Assembly: GCF_000518485.1 (NCBI RefSeq)
Contig: NZ_JADR01000001.1
Coordinates: 770,672-834,671, forward strand
DNA length: 64,000 nucleotides
Origin: Olleya marilimosa CAM030
Lineage (GTDB): Bacteria > Bacteroidota > Bacteroidia > Flavobacteriales > Flavobacteriaceae
Reading direction: 5' to 3'
Position 1 is the stretch's first letter, and each line of letters opens with the position of its first letter. The notes below the pieces were generated by a model. It searched no databases. It saw nothing but the letters and a program-made list of their open reading frames with translations, and was not told the DNA's origin. A program made the translations under genes and the position numbers. Shown here one piece after another: positions 55,655 to 64,000 of the stretch.

Positions 55655-56191
55655 TTAGAATTTAACTCCTAAACCTATTTGCATATTTGTGTTTTTAGCT
55701 TCTAAACCAATCGCGTTATCATCAATAACATTAGTTAATCCGTAAGAATATCTGAAGTCAATAAAGAACTCGTCAGAAATCATATATTCTAATCCTCCTA
55801 AAGCAGAAAAACCTAAGTTTTGTAATCCATCTTCATAAGAGTGACCTTTTAAACTAGCTTGAGGACCTACACCAATAGATAAACTTTGTCCAATTTTATA
55901 TTTAAAAAATAATGGTACTTGAATGTAGTTAATACGTAGCTCTTGGTCTTTTGCTCCTTCTGCAGAGAATTGTACTTCTGGTGCAAAAGAAAAAGATTTA
56001 GAAAGACTATACTCTCCAAAAAATCCTATAAAAAATCCATTTCTATGTGCATTTTCAACACCTGTTGGAACTTCAGGATCAAAATCTAAATTAGAAATAT
56101 TGTATCCAGCTCTTACACCATACAAAGCGTCTTGAGAAAATCCGTAAAAAGATGCTAATACAAACGTTAATAGTAAAATAGTTTTTTTCAT
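55655..56191 (-). CDS. Porin family outer-membrane beta-barrel protein
   Basis: A 178-residue small beta-barrel. A signal peptide (about 1-19, ending FYGFSQ) precedes alternating amphipathic strands with Gly/aromatic turns (YGVRAGYNISNLDF, FFIGFFGEYSLSKSFSF, LSIGVGPQASL, EFFIDFRYSYGLT). The protein ends in the outer-membrane sorting strand MQIGLGVKF. It belongs to the PorT/OmpA-like barrel group; specific function is unknown. It is monocistronic. Confidence 0.88.
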   Translation of the reverse strand: MKKTILLLTFVLASFYGFSQDALYGVRAGYNISNLDFDPEVPTGVENAHRNGFFIGFFGEYSLSKSFSFAPEVQFSAEGAKDQELRINYIQVPLFFKYKIGQSLSIGVGPQASLKGHSYEDGLQNLGFSALGGLEYMISDEFFIDFRYSYGLTNVIDDNAIGLEAKNTNMQIGLGVKF

Positions 56192-56288
56192 ATTTTGAAA
56201 AGTTTAGTTGGTTTTTTTGAGTTAAGTTATGTAAGAGTAAATATAATTTTTTTTTAAGTAATAGAAAGTAATAAATAGATAAAGTGTA

Positions 56289-57200
56289 CTATTTTAACTT
56301 TGTATGGCTAGAAACTGTGTCATTATACATGCTTTTTATGATTCCGTCTGCCAATCCAATTTTTGGTACGTAAATATCCTTTGCTCCACTCCACTTCATT
56401 GCTGATAAATAAATACGTGTAGCAGGTATGATAACATCTGCTCTATCTTGATTTAAATCTAAAATAGAGATACGTTCTTCATATGAATAGGTTTGCAACA
56501 TATTGTAATAAGACGTCAAATAAAAGTAAGATAACGGTTTACCCATAGCTTTACCAGACACTTTAAATATCTTGTTAATATTACCACCTGAGCCAATTAC
56601 CTCTATCTTATCGTATGATGTGGTTTGTTGTTTTATCCATTGTTCAAGCTCAATCCAAGCATCTTTTTTAACCATATCATTTAATAGTCTAACTGTACCT
56701 ATTTTAAATGATTTAGAGGCTATTTTTTCACCTTTAACTATAACTGAAAACTCAGTACTACCACCTCCTACATCTACATATAAATAGTTTTTATTGACAT
56801 CAATATAAGATTGTAAATCTGTAGCTGCTATAATGGCTGCTTCTTCTTCACCTTCAATAATATCAATTTGAATTCCGGTTTTTTTCTTAATTAATTTTGC
56901 AACATCTTTACCGTTATTTGCTTCTCGCATTGCAGATGTAGCACAAGCCTTATACTTTACTACACCATGAGTTTCCATTAACAATTTAAATGCTTGCATG
57001 GTTTGCAGCATACGATGTACGTTGTTTTCAGATATTTCTTCATTTATAAAAACATCCGCACCTAAACGTACTGGAACCCTTACTAACGAACTTTTTTTAA
57101 ACCTTGTGTCACTGCCTTTTTCTTCAACAATATTAGATATTAATAATCTAACAGCATTAGATCCAATGTCTATAGCAGCATATTTTTGAATTTTAAGCAT
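56289..57200 (-). CDS. ppx: Exopolyphosphatase (Ppx/GppA family)
   Basis: A 303-residue ASKHA-fold phosphatase that removes terminal phosphate from polyphosphate or pppGpp. The N-terminal phosphate loop AAIDIGSNAVRLLI and the DVGGGSTEF motif near residue 140 are intact. The protein is short for the family (E. coli Ppx has about 510 residues), because the C-terminal HD-like extension is absent, as in other short GppA-type forms. Its start overlaps the end of ppk1 by 8 bases, so both are translated from one mRNA. Confidence 0.92.
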   Translation of the reverse strand: MLKIQKYAAIDIGSNAVRLLISNIVEEKGSDTRFKKSSLVRVPVRLGADVFINEEISENNVHRMLQTMQAFKLLMETHGVVKYKACATSAMREANNGKDVAKLIKKKTGIQIDIIEGEEEAAIIAATDLQSYIDVNKNYLYVDVGGGSTEFSVIVKGEKIASKSFKIGTVRLLNDMVKKDAWIELEQWIKQQTTSYDKIEVIGSGGNINKIFKVSGKAMGKPLSYFYLTSYYNMLQTYSYEERISILDLNQDRADVIIPATRIYLSAMKWSGAKDIYVPKIGLADGIIKSMYNDTVSSHTKLK

Positions 57201-59253
57201 CTAATTTATTTTTTAAATACGTGTAAGCTTCAAATTGAGATCTGTATTTAGGTTTATCGTTACGTTTATAGGTATTGTTTTGTGCTTTATTTAATATTCT
57301 AGCCTTAACATTATCGTTCCAACAAATATGAAATGTATCTATCAATTCCTCCTTGATATCATTATCATAAATAGGACAGCTTACTTCTACCCTATTTTCT
57401 ATATTTCTGGTCATAAAGTCTGCGGACGATATATATACCAATGGATTGTTGTTATTACAAAACACGTATAGTCTTGTATGCTCTAAAAACTTATCGACAA
57501 TACTTATTACTTCTATATTTTCACTTATTCCTTTTACTCCTGGAACCAAACAACAAATACCACGAACAATCATTTGTATTTTAACTCCAGCTTGACTTGC
57601 TTCGTATAATTTATCTATCATTGGATAGTTAGATATACTATTCATTTTAAGTTTAATGTAACCAGGTTTACCCTCTTTTACATTGTTAATTTCTCTATCA
57701 ATAAGATTAAAAAACTTGTTTCTTGTATAATGAGGTGATGTTATTATATGCTTAAATCTATATATTTTATAATTAACTTCAAAAAAGTTAAACACTTTAT
57801 TGACGTCTTTTAATATTTTTTGATTAGCTGTAAATAATGTATAATCTGTATATATTTTAGCTGTAGACTCATTAAAATTACCTGTACTTATAAAGCCATA
57901 GCGCTTTATTTTTTTATCCTCTTCTCTTTCAATGATACACATTTTACTATGTACTTTAAGACCTTGTACACCAAAGATTAACTGTACACCTTCACGTTGC
58001 ATTTGTTCTGCGTAAGCAATATTAGCCTCCTCATCAAAACGTGCTCGAATCTCCATAGAGACCATTACTTTTTTACCATTTTTAGCAGCGTTTATTAAGG
58101 AACTTGCTACATGAGAAATTTGTGCTAATCTATATATAGTAATTTTAATAGCTCTAACTTGAGGGTCTAAAGCTGCCTCTCTTAAAAACTTGACAACGTA
58201 AGAAAATGTATGATATGGAGCGTATTGTAAGTAGTCTTTTTTGGCTATTGTTTCAAAGATACTACCCTCTAAACTTAGACCTTTAACTGGTAATGGTACT
58301 ATTTTATCATACAATAAATTAGTACGTCCTAAACTAGGAAAATCCATGTAATCTCTTCGGTTATGATAACGTCCACCTGGTATAATACTATCCGTATTAT
58401 CAATACCCATTTTGTCCATTAAAAACTCTAATGTTTTTTTGTCTATGGTTTTATCATAAACAAATCGTACTGGCTCACCTTCTTGTCTTTCTTTTACTCC
58501 ATCACTGATTTTTTCCATGTAACTTTTGGACAAATCACTGTCCAAATCTAACTCAGCATCTCTAGTGATTTTAATCATGTGAGCAGTAATTTTATTATAC
58601 TCAAAAATGTTAAAAATATCGTTTAAAAACAGCCTAAGTAAATCATCTAACAAGATTACATTATCAGTATCACCAACTTTTGGTAACACGATAAAACGGT
58701 CCATATTTTTAGAAATCTCTATTAAAGCGTATTGATTTTCGCCATCTTTTAAATGCATATTAACTGCAAGATAGGCTGCGCTATCCTTTAGATTAGGTAA
58801 CTTAATTTCGGTATTTAAAACTATTGTTACTAATGCAGGACTAACTTTTTCAATAAAATACTTTCTAAGGTATTGTTTTTGAGATTTTGTAATTTTAGAT
58901 TCTCTTAATATGAAGATATTTTCTGCTTCCAGCTTTTTTTGAATATCACTTAAAATCTTTAAACTTTCGGTTTGATGTTTTATAACTATGTTAGTAATAA
59001 TCTCCAACAAGTCAGAAGCTTTTATACCACCAAGTTGGCTTTTTCCAGCTCTACCAGCATAATCGATACGTTTAACTGTTGCGTATCTAACCTTAAAAAA
59101 TTCGTCTAAATTATTAGAAAAAATCCCTAAAAAACGTAATCGTTCAATCAAAGGTACAGACTCGTCAGCTGCTTCTTGTAAAACTCGATGGTTAAACTGT
59201 AGCCAACTTAACTCTCTGTTTATGTATTTATTATCTATAATATGGTTAGTCAT
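57193..59253 (-). CDS. ppk1: Polyphosphate kinase 1
   Basis: A 686-residue PPK1 that makes polyphosphate from ATP. The N-terminal helical region carries the motif RELSWLQFNHRVLQEA. The catalytic C-terminal half has two PLD-like sub-motifs: VHSKMCIIERE (the autophosphorylated histidine) and the YGFISTGNFNESTAKIYTDYTL segment. It lies between sixA (40 bases upstream) and ppx (8-base overlap). Confidence 0.97.
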   Translation of the reverse strand: MTNHIIDNKYINRELSWLQFNHRVLQEAADESVPLIERLRFLGIFSNNLDEFFKVRYATVKRIDYAGRAGKSQLGGIKASDLLEIITNIVIKHQTESLKILSDIQKKLEAENIFILRESKITKSQKQYLRKYFIEKVSPALVTIVLNTEIKLPNLKDSAAYLAVNMHLKDGENQYALIEISKNMDRFIVLPKVGDTDNVILLDDLLRLFLNDIFNIFEYNKITAHMIKITRDAELDLDSDLSKSYMEKISDGVKERQEGEPVRFVYDKTIDKKTLEFLMDKMGIDNTDSIIPGGRYHNRRDYMDFPSLGRTNLLYDKIVPLPVKGLSLEGSIFETIAKKDYLQYAPYHTFSYVVKFLREAALDPQVRAIKITIYRLAQISHVASSLINAAKNGKKVMVSMEIRARFDEEANIAYAEQMQREGVQLIFGVQGLKVHSKMCIIEREEDKKIKRYGFISTGNFNESTAKIYTDYTLFTANQKILKDVNKVFNFFEVNYKIYRFKHIITSPHYTRNKFFNLIDREINNVKEGKPGYIKLKMNSISNYPMIDKLYEASQAGVKIQMIVRGICCLVPGVKGISENIEVISIVDKFLEHTRLYVFCNNNNPLVYISSADFMTRNIENRVEVSCPIYDNDIKEELIDTFHICWNDNVKARILNKAQNNTYKRNDKPKYRSQFEAYTYLKNKLDA

Positions 59254-59293
59254 TTAAAGCAAAATTTACTACAAATATATCTAAATAGATTGT

Positions 59294-59782
59294 CTATTTT
59301 AAATGTTTTGGGAAGACAATTTTTGTGGTTATTCCTTTTTTTATGTTTTTCCAAGAATTTTGTTCAAATTCTAGTTGCACAAAACCTGATGTTGTTACGT
59401 TGTCAATGGTTGTATTTCCTAGAGAATTACATAAATTAGTCAACGCATAGTTGTGTCCAAAAATCATTAAAACATCAACAGTATCATCACAGTTTTTTAT
59501 GACCTCTAAAACTGAGTCTCCAGAAAAGTCATAGAGTGCTTTTTTTTGCTCAAAATGAATGTTTTTTAACTTTAAATTATCGACGAATAGCATTGCTGTC
59601 GATTTTGCTCTGTTTGCAGTACTAGATAAAATTAAATTTGGCTTTAAAAAATTAGTTTTTAAATGATTAGAAACCAATTTGGCATCTTTGACACCTCTTT
59701 TTTTTAATGGCCTATCGTGATCTGTAACATTAAATTGCCATGAAGATTTGGCATGTCTAATAAATTGTATAATTTTGCTCAT
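59294..59782 (-). CDS. sixA: SixA-type histidine phosphatase
   Basis: A 162-residue member of the histidine phosphatase superfamily. The catalytic RHA motif (Arg9-His10) is in FIRHAKSSW. The second His lies in FGHNYALT near residue 110. SixA in E. coli dephosphorylates the HPt domain of ArcB, and related proteins may act on other phosphohistidines. It is the first gene of the unit with ppk1 and ppx, which suggests a role in phosphate metabolism (inference). Confidence 0.9.
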   Translation of the reverse strand: MSKIIQFIRHAKSSWQFNVTDHDRPLKKRGVKDAKLVSNHLKTNFLKPNLILSSTANRAKSTAMLFVDNLKLKNIHFEQKKALYDFSGDSVLEVIKNCDDTVDVLMIFGHNYALTNLCNSLGNTTIDNVTTSGFVQLEFEQNSWKNIKKGITTKIVFPKHLK

Positions 59783-60167
59783 GACTATCGTTAAAGTGCT
59801 TTAATATTCGTTTATTGTTTTTTAAAATACCATTTATCGGTTTTATAGGTGCTATAACACTTTTATTTGATTTGATATTTAAATCGTGTTTCTTTTGTTA
59901 TGCTATTAATTAATTTTGATCCCTGAATATAGAGTAAATATAAAAAACCTACAATTATCATTTTTGATAAACCTCCCTTAAACTGTAGCAATTTTTTAGC
60001 TTTTATGAATAGTTAAAAATATGAAATTTAACGCAGTAAAATAAAATTATGTTATGAGAACAAACGATTCTCTTTTTAACTATAATGCCAATATAAGTTT
60101 ATTGGTTACTATTTTCTTGCCTTAAATTTTTATTTGATTAAAAAACAGAGTATTAAACTAATAAGTT
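59783..60167. other. Intergenic region between sixA and giant adhesin
   Basis: A 385-base AT-rich interval upstream of two divergent genes. It contains a 6-bp hairpin TTATCA-TTTT-TGATAA (about 59957-59972). A 23-codon frame (60054-60125) has no coding support. No promoter matches TAnnTTTG convincingly in either direction, and nothing else was recognised. Confidence 0.5.
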
Positions 60168-63100
60168 TTGAAAATATTGAAAACAAATTACACAAAAAGG
60201 TTATTATTTATAGTATCCCTTTTAATTGGCTTTAGTCTGCAAGCTCAAGTAAAAAAAGTGTTTACACCTCGTTACAGCGCCTCTATTAATGGAGATGTAA
60301 AGATGGTTGGTAACAACATGTTGTCCAGAACTTCTACAGGAAGTTATAATGGAGAGCAGGACAATCATGATTTTGTGAACAACGTTTATGTTGACATAGA
60401 TAGTGATGCTAGTACATTTAACTCTAGTAGTGCCAATCTAACCAACCCATATCCAAACGATAGTTGTTTACAGATTGAAAAAGTCCTATTGTATTGGGCA
60501 GCTGCAGATAAAGGCATTGATGTTGCTGGAATTGAAACCGAAAATCAACCAAACTGGAATTACAACAATGTAAAATTAATGCTTCCAGGTCAAACCACAT
60601 ATACTACCATAAATGCAGACGAGGTAATATATAGAGGTAAAAATCAAAATCCACATATAAATAATGATCCTTACGTATGCGTTAAGGACATAACTAATAG
60701 TGTTAAAAATTTAGGAAACCCTTTTGGTAAATATCAAGTTGCCAATGTAGAAGCTAAAACTGGATTTTTAGTATCACATGAAAACACAAACACTGGTACA
60801 TCTGGTGGATGGCAGGTGATAATGGTCTATAAAAGTGACAAATTAAAAGCCAGAAACATAACACTTTTTGATGGTTACGCTAACGTTACTAGTAGCCAAA
60901 ATAATTTTGATATTAATATTTCTGGATTTCAAACTGTACCAAATGGTAATGTAAAATCTGACATTATTATTGGAGCGCTTGAAGGAGATAGATCTTTGAC
61001 TGGAGACCGATTACAAATATTAAATTCATCAAATACATTTGTTGATATATCTGCACCATTAAGAGATTCTAACAACTTTTTTAATAGTAGAATTACTGTA
61101 GGACCAAGTAATGGAGCAAATAATTTTACTGACAGGAATCCAGCAAGTACTAATACCCTAGGTTTTGATGCTGCTGTTTTCCCTTTAAGTAATCCTGGTA
61201 ATTCGTTATTAACTAATAACCAGACTTCTACTACTCTTAGATTAACGTCTAATCAAGAAACCTATGGTTTGTTTGTTTTAGGTTTTTCTGTTGAAATATA
61301 TCAACCAGAATTACAGACAATTTTTACAGCTTCACCAACATTAATTACACCAACAAATAGTCCACAAACTATAACCTATACAGCAAATGTAACTAACGTT
61401 GGAAATGATAATGCTAATGGTGTATCATTAACAACAGTAATACCTAATGGAGCAGAACTTAATCTTCCAATTACGGGTTTATCATCTGGTATTACTTACA
61501 CTTACAATAACACTAGCAGAATTTTAACTTTTATGGTTCCAAATGGAGTTTTGGAAGCAAATCAATCTATTAGTTTAAGTTATAATTTAACTGTTAACGA
61601 TAATTGTTATTATTTACAAAATAATTGTTCTGGTACGTTTGACTCTAATTTGGTAGCCACTTACATTGGACAAATAAATCCTAAAAATTTAACTAGTGGT
61701 AGTCATAATGGAGTTAATGGGTGTGGTATTGGTAATTCTTTAAATACAATTGTAACTATCAATGCACCTGCTCCTGCAACATGGGTAACTGCTGCTTCTG
61801 CTTTAGACAGAGAAATAGAATGTAACAATCCAACAGCTTTAAATAATGCACAAGCGTTAGCACCTGTATCATCGTGTCCAGGTTTAACTCCAATCAAAAC
61901 TTCAGGTAATTTTGTTCCTTCTAATAATTGTCCAACTTTAGGTACTTATACTAATACTTGGAATTTTACTGATTCTTGTGGACGTACAATTGCTAATTAT
62001 GTTCAAATAATTACAGTCAAAGATACTACAGCTCCAGTTATAGATACAAATGCTTTTGACTTTACAGTACAATGTGATCAAAATAGTCAGGCTGCATTTA
62101 ATAATTGGTTAGCTACCAATGGTAGTGCTACTGCTACCGATAATTGTGGTGCTGTAACATGGTCAAATAATTATAATAACTTTAGCGATGATTGTGGTAC
62201 AACAGGATCTACTACGGTTACCTTTACCGCTTCTGACGCTTGTGGAAATTCATCTTCAACTACAGCAACTTTCACAATTGAAGATACTGTTGGTCCAACT
62301 TTTGATGGTTTTCCTAATGACAATAATAATGATCAACCCTCTTGCGTTGGTGTGCCTGTTTTAAGTTTCTCAAATTATACTGAAATTTTAGGAGATGGAA
62401 ATAACAACACCTTTTTACAAGGTGAAAAATTTAGATTTACTAACGTATCTCCAGGTGTAGATGCTGTAGTAACAATACTTGCTACAGTAAATACAACAGT
62501 ACCTTTATTAGATGATAATGGTAATGGTAGTGTAGACTCATTTAGACCTCAAACCGCATTTAATTTAACTAATATTGGTGATAGAGCTTACACTGAATAT
62601 CAAATAGATTTTATTGATAATACAACTAATCAACCAACACCTTTACCAGAATTTTATACGACTTTTAGTGATATTGATGGAAATGCAAATTTTGGTGAAG
62701 TAAATTGGACACAATTTACAAATAGCTACACGGTAAATGATCCAACAGATTTAACTATTACTGAAGAAGGTCCTTGGATTGTAGCAACTGCAGGGACAAC
62801 TGAGTATACAGGTGTTACTAATATATATCCTCAAGCCAATATTACTACTAGAAACACAAATACTGCCTCATTTAAATTTAGAGTAGGGATTGTTGCTAGA
62901 AAAGCTAATATATCAGGTAATTTAAGACAGCATAATATAGAGTTTACTTGTATTTCCAATTACACTAACCCTAGTACAATAACTGATGAAATAACACTGG
63001 AATGTAGTGATTTAGAAGATCCTGAAGTACTTACTGCTACTGATAGTTGTAGTAATGCAACAGTAACTTTTAACGAAATAAGAACTGATGGTGATTGTCC

Positions 63101-64000
63101 AAACACTTACACTTTAGAAAGAACTTGGACAGCAACTGATGATTGTGGAAATGAAACTATCAGAACATTAACAATAAATGTTCAAGATACTACTCCTCCA
63201 ACTTTTGTCGAGGCTTTACCAACTAATACAACAGTAGATGGAAATAATATTCCTGATGCTCATATTTTAACAGCGACTGATAATTGTGGTGATGCCATAG
63301 TTACATTTAATGAGGAAATTGTTGGAGACATTTGTACTGGTAACCAAACAATAACAAGAGAATGGATTGCCACAGATACTTGTAATTTAGCAACAACTCA
63401 TACTCAAGTTATTACAGTTAACCAACCTGTCTTAACTGCCTCAATTGATTCTGTAACTAATATTTTATGTTCTACTGAAGCTACTGGTACTATAACTATT
63501 TCTGTTTCTGGAGGTTCATTACCTTATACGTATTCTATTGATGGAGGTACAACATATACATCAAACGCTACTATAAATGATTTAGCAGCTGGCAATTACT
63601 CTATAATAGTATTAGACGCTAATGAATGTTCTACTACTTTATTAGCAGAAATTCTTTCTAATTGTACCGATGCCATCACTGACATAAACAACACATTTGT
63701 TGGACAACCAGTCTCTGGTAATGTGTTAACTAACGATGAAGATTTTGAAGGCGATAACCAAACAGTAACTGCTAATACTAATCCATCTAATGGTACGGTA
63801 ACTATTGATGCTGCTGGTAATTACACCTATACGCCTAACGCTGGTTTTACTGGTGAAGATACCTTTACTTACACTATCTGTGATGATGGTAATCCTGAGG
63901 CTTGTGATACTGCTACTGTTTATATCGAAGTTTTACCGGAAAGTGGTCCTGAAAACGAAGCTCCTATTGCTAATGCTGATACTGCTACAACTCCTGAAGG
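60168..64000 (+). CDS. Giant secreted SprB-like adhesin (3' truncated by window edge)
   Basis: At least 1,277 codons of an exported protein that continues past the window. The only available starts are TTG at 60168 (or 60177), because TAA at 60162 closes the frame upstream and the first ATG lies after the signal peptide (MKILKTNYTKRLLFIVSLLIGFSLQAQ-type, about 1-26). Parts in order: an N-terminal domain (about 30-370), a DUF11-like domain (about 377-480), several cysteine-containing TDxCG modules (from about 600 to 1075), a SprB repeat (about 1094-1165), and an Ig/cadherin-like module (about 1168-1255). It probably travels by the type IX system; the C-terminal sorting domain is not visible. 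Confidence 0.85.
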   Translation, partial: MKILKTNYTKRLLFIVSLLIGFSLQAQVKKVFTPRYSASINGDVKMVGNNMLSRTSTGSYNGEQDNHDFVNNVYVDIDSDASTFNSSSANLTNPYPNDSCLQIEKVLLYWAAADKGIDVAGIETENQPNWNYNNVKLMLPGQTTYTTINADEVIYRGKNQNPHINNDPYVCVKDITNSVKNLGNPFGKYQVANVEAKTGFLVSHENTNTGTSGGWQVIMVYKSDKLKARNITLFDGYANVTSSQNNFDINISGFQTVPNGNVKSDIIIGALEGDRSLTGDRLQILNSSNTFVDISAPLRDSNNFFNSRITVGPSNGANNFTDRNPASTNTLGFDAAVFPLSNPGNSLLTNNQTSTTLRLTSNQETYGLFVLGFSVEIYQPELQTIFTASPTLITPTNSPQTITYTANVTNVGNDNANGVSLTTVIPNGAELNLPITGLSSGITYTYNNTSRILTFMVPNGVLEANQSISLSYNLTVNDNCYYLQNNCSGTFDSNLVATYIGQINPKNLTSGSHNGVNGCGIGNSLNTIVTINAPAPATWVTAASALDREIECNNPTALNNAQALAPVSSCPGLTPIKTSGNFVPSNNCPTLGTYTNTWNFTDSCGRTIANYVQIITVKDTTAPVIDTNAFDFTVQCDQNSQAAFNNWLATNGSATATDNCGAVTWSNNYNNFSDDCGTTGSTTVTFTASDACGNSSSTTATFTIEDTVGPTFDGFPNDNNNDQPSCVGVPVLSFSNYTEILGDGNNNTFLQGEKFRFTNVSPGVDAVVTILATVNTTVPLLDDNGNGSVDSFRPQTAFNLTNIGDRAYTEYQIDFIDNTTNQPTPLPEFYTTFSDIDGNANFGEVNWTQFTNSYTVNDPTDLTITEEGPWIVATAGTTEYTGVTNIYPQANITTRNTNTASFKFRVGIVARKANISGNLRQHNIEFTCISNYTNPSTITDEITLECSDLEDPEVLTATDSCSNATVTFNEIRTDGDCPNTYTLERTWTATDDCGNETIRTLTINVQDTTPPTFVEALPTNTTVDGNNIPDAHILTATDNCGDAIVTFNEEIVGDICTGNQTITREWIATDTCNLATTHTQVITVNQPVLTASIDSVTNILCSTEATGTITISVSGGSLPYTYSIDGGTTYTSNATINDLAAGNYSIIVLDANECSTTLLAEILSNCTDAITDINNTFVGQPVSGNVLTNDEDFEGDNQTVTANTNPSNGTVTIDAAGNYTYTPNAGFTGEDTFTYTICDDGNPEACDTATVYIEVLPESGPENEAPIANADTATTPE

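Noticed and set aside
60054..60125. A 23-codon frame upstream of the adhesin
   Set aside because: There is no start-site signal, no amino-acid bias and no conserved feature; chance ORFs of this size are expected.
61703..61897. A 64-codon minus-strand frame
   Set aside because: It lies inside the adhesin gene, whose frame is open and rich in recognisable repeats.

Overview
The window is an ordinary, gene-dense stretch of chromosome from a member of the Bacteroidota, almost certainly family Flavobacteriaceae (marine genera such as Olleya, Lacinutrix or Psychroserpens are plausible, but this is inference). The base composition is strongly AT-rich. Shine-Dalgarno sequences are mostly absent. Many genes are preceded by the Bacteroidota -7 element TAnnTTTG. 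The gene set includes DUF5916, BatA-type, TIGR02757, SprB-like and DUF6799 proteins, which are typical of the family. No insertion sequence, prophage, CRISPR array or defence island was found.

Layout. 1-2.4 kb: a truncated AI-2E-type permease, a THUMP-like methyltransferase and a small lipoprotein. 2.4-3.2 kb: a Ser-Pro-Arg tRNA operon on the minus strand, with promoter, terminator and a decayed second copy of its 3' end. 3.2-17.2 kb: a 7TM-HD phosphohydrolase, thiolase, NlpC/P60 hydrolase, gyrA with a TPR gene, clpC, a lone hutH and a TlpA-type thioredoxin lipoprotein. 17.2-24.3 kb: the NAD(P)HX repair enzyme and a thr operon (leader peptide, thrA, thrB, thrC, VOC protein). 24.3-35.1 kb: SDR protein, DMP19-type protein, CDP-alcohol phosphatidyltransferase, msrA-folE, a DUF5916 outer-membrane protein, a LolD-type ATPase with a CPBP protease, TIGR02757 and a GAF histidine kinase. 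35.1-43.1 kb: DUF6799 protein, M61 peptidase, and a four-gene unit of BatA-domain protein, dihydroorotase-like protein, DUF4870-like protein and esterase, followed by a minus-strand MBL hydrolase pair. 43.2-50 kb: a conserved soluble protein of unknown function, then a six-gene minus-strand unit with a RecD-like helicase, kdsB, HAD phosphatase, CAT-fold acyltransferase, KdnB-like iron alcohol dehydrogenase and PlsC-like acyltransferase. 50-55.6 kb: a membrane protein, DUF3822, rsmD, the RNase P RNA, dnaX, a lipoprotein and miaE. 55.6-59.8 kb: a beta-barrel porin and the sixA-ppk1-ppx polyphosphate cluster. 60.2-64 kb: the first ~1,278 codons of a giant secreted SprB-like adhesin that runs off the window.

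How genes work together. The thr unit makes threonine from aspartate and appears to be controlled by a Thr/Ile-rich leader peptide. ppk1 and ppx make and degrade polyphosphate from one message. kdsB with a KdnB-like dehydrogenase points to activated Kdo or 8-amino-Kdo for lipopolysaccharide. The rsmD, miaE, rnpB and tRNA genes serve translation. The observations most worth a second look are the thr leader, the dihydroorotase homologue without most of its metal ligands, the KdnB/KdsB unit, a 14-bp GC-rich repeat, the tRNA-end scar and the TTG-initiated adhesin.
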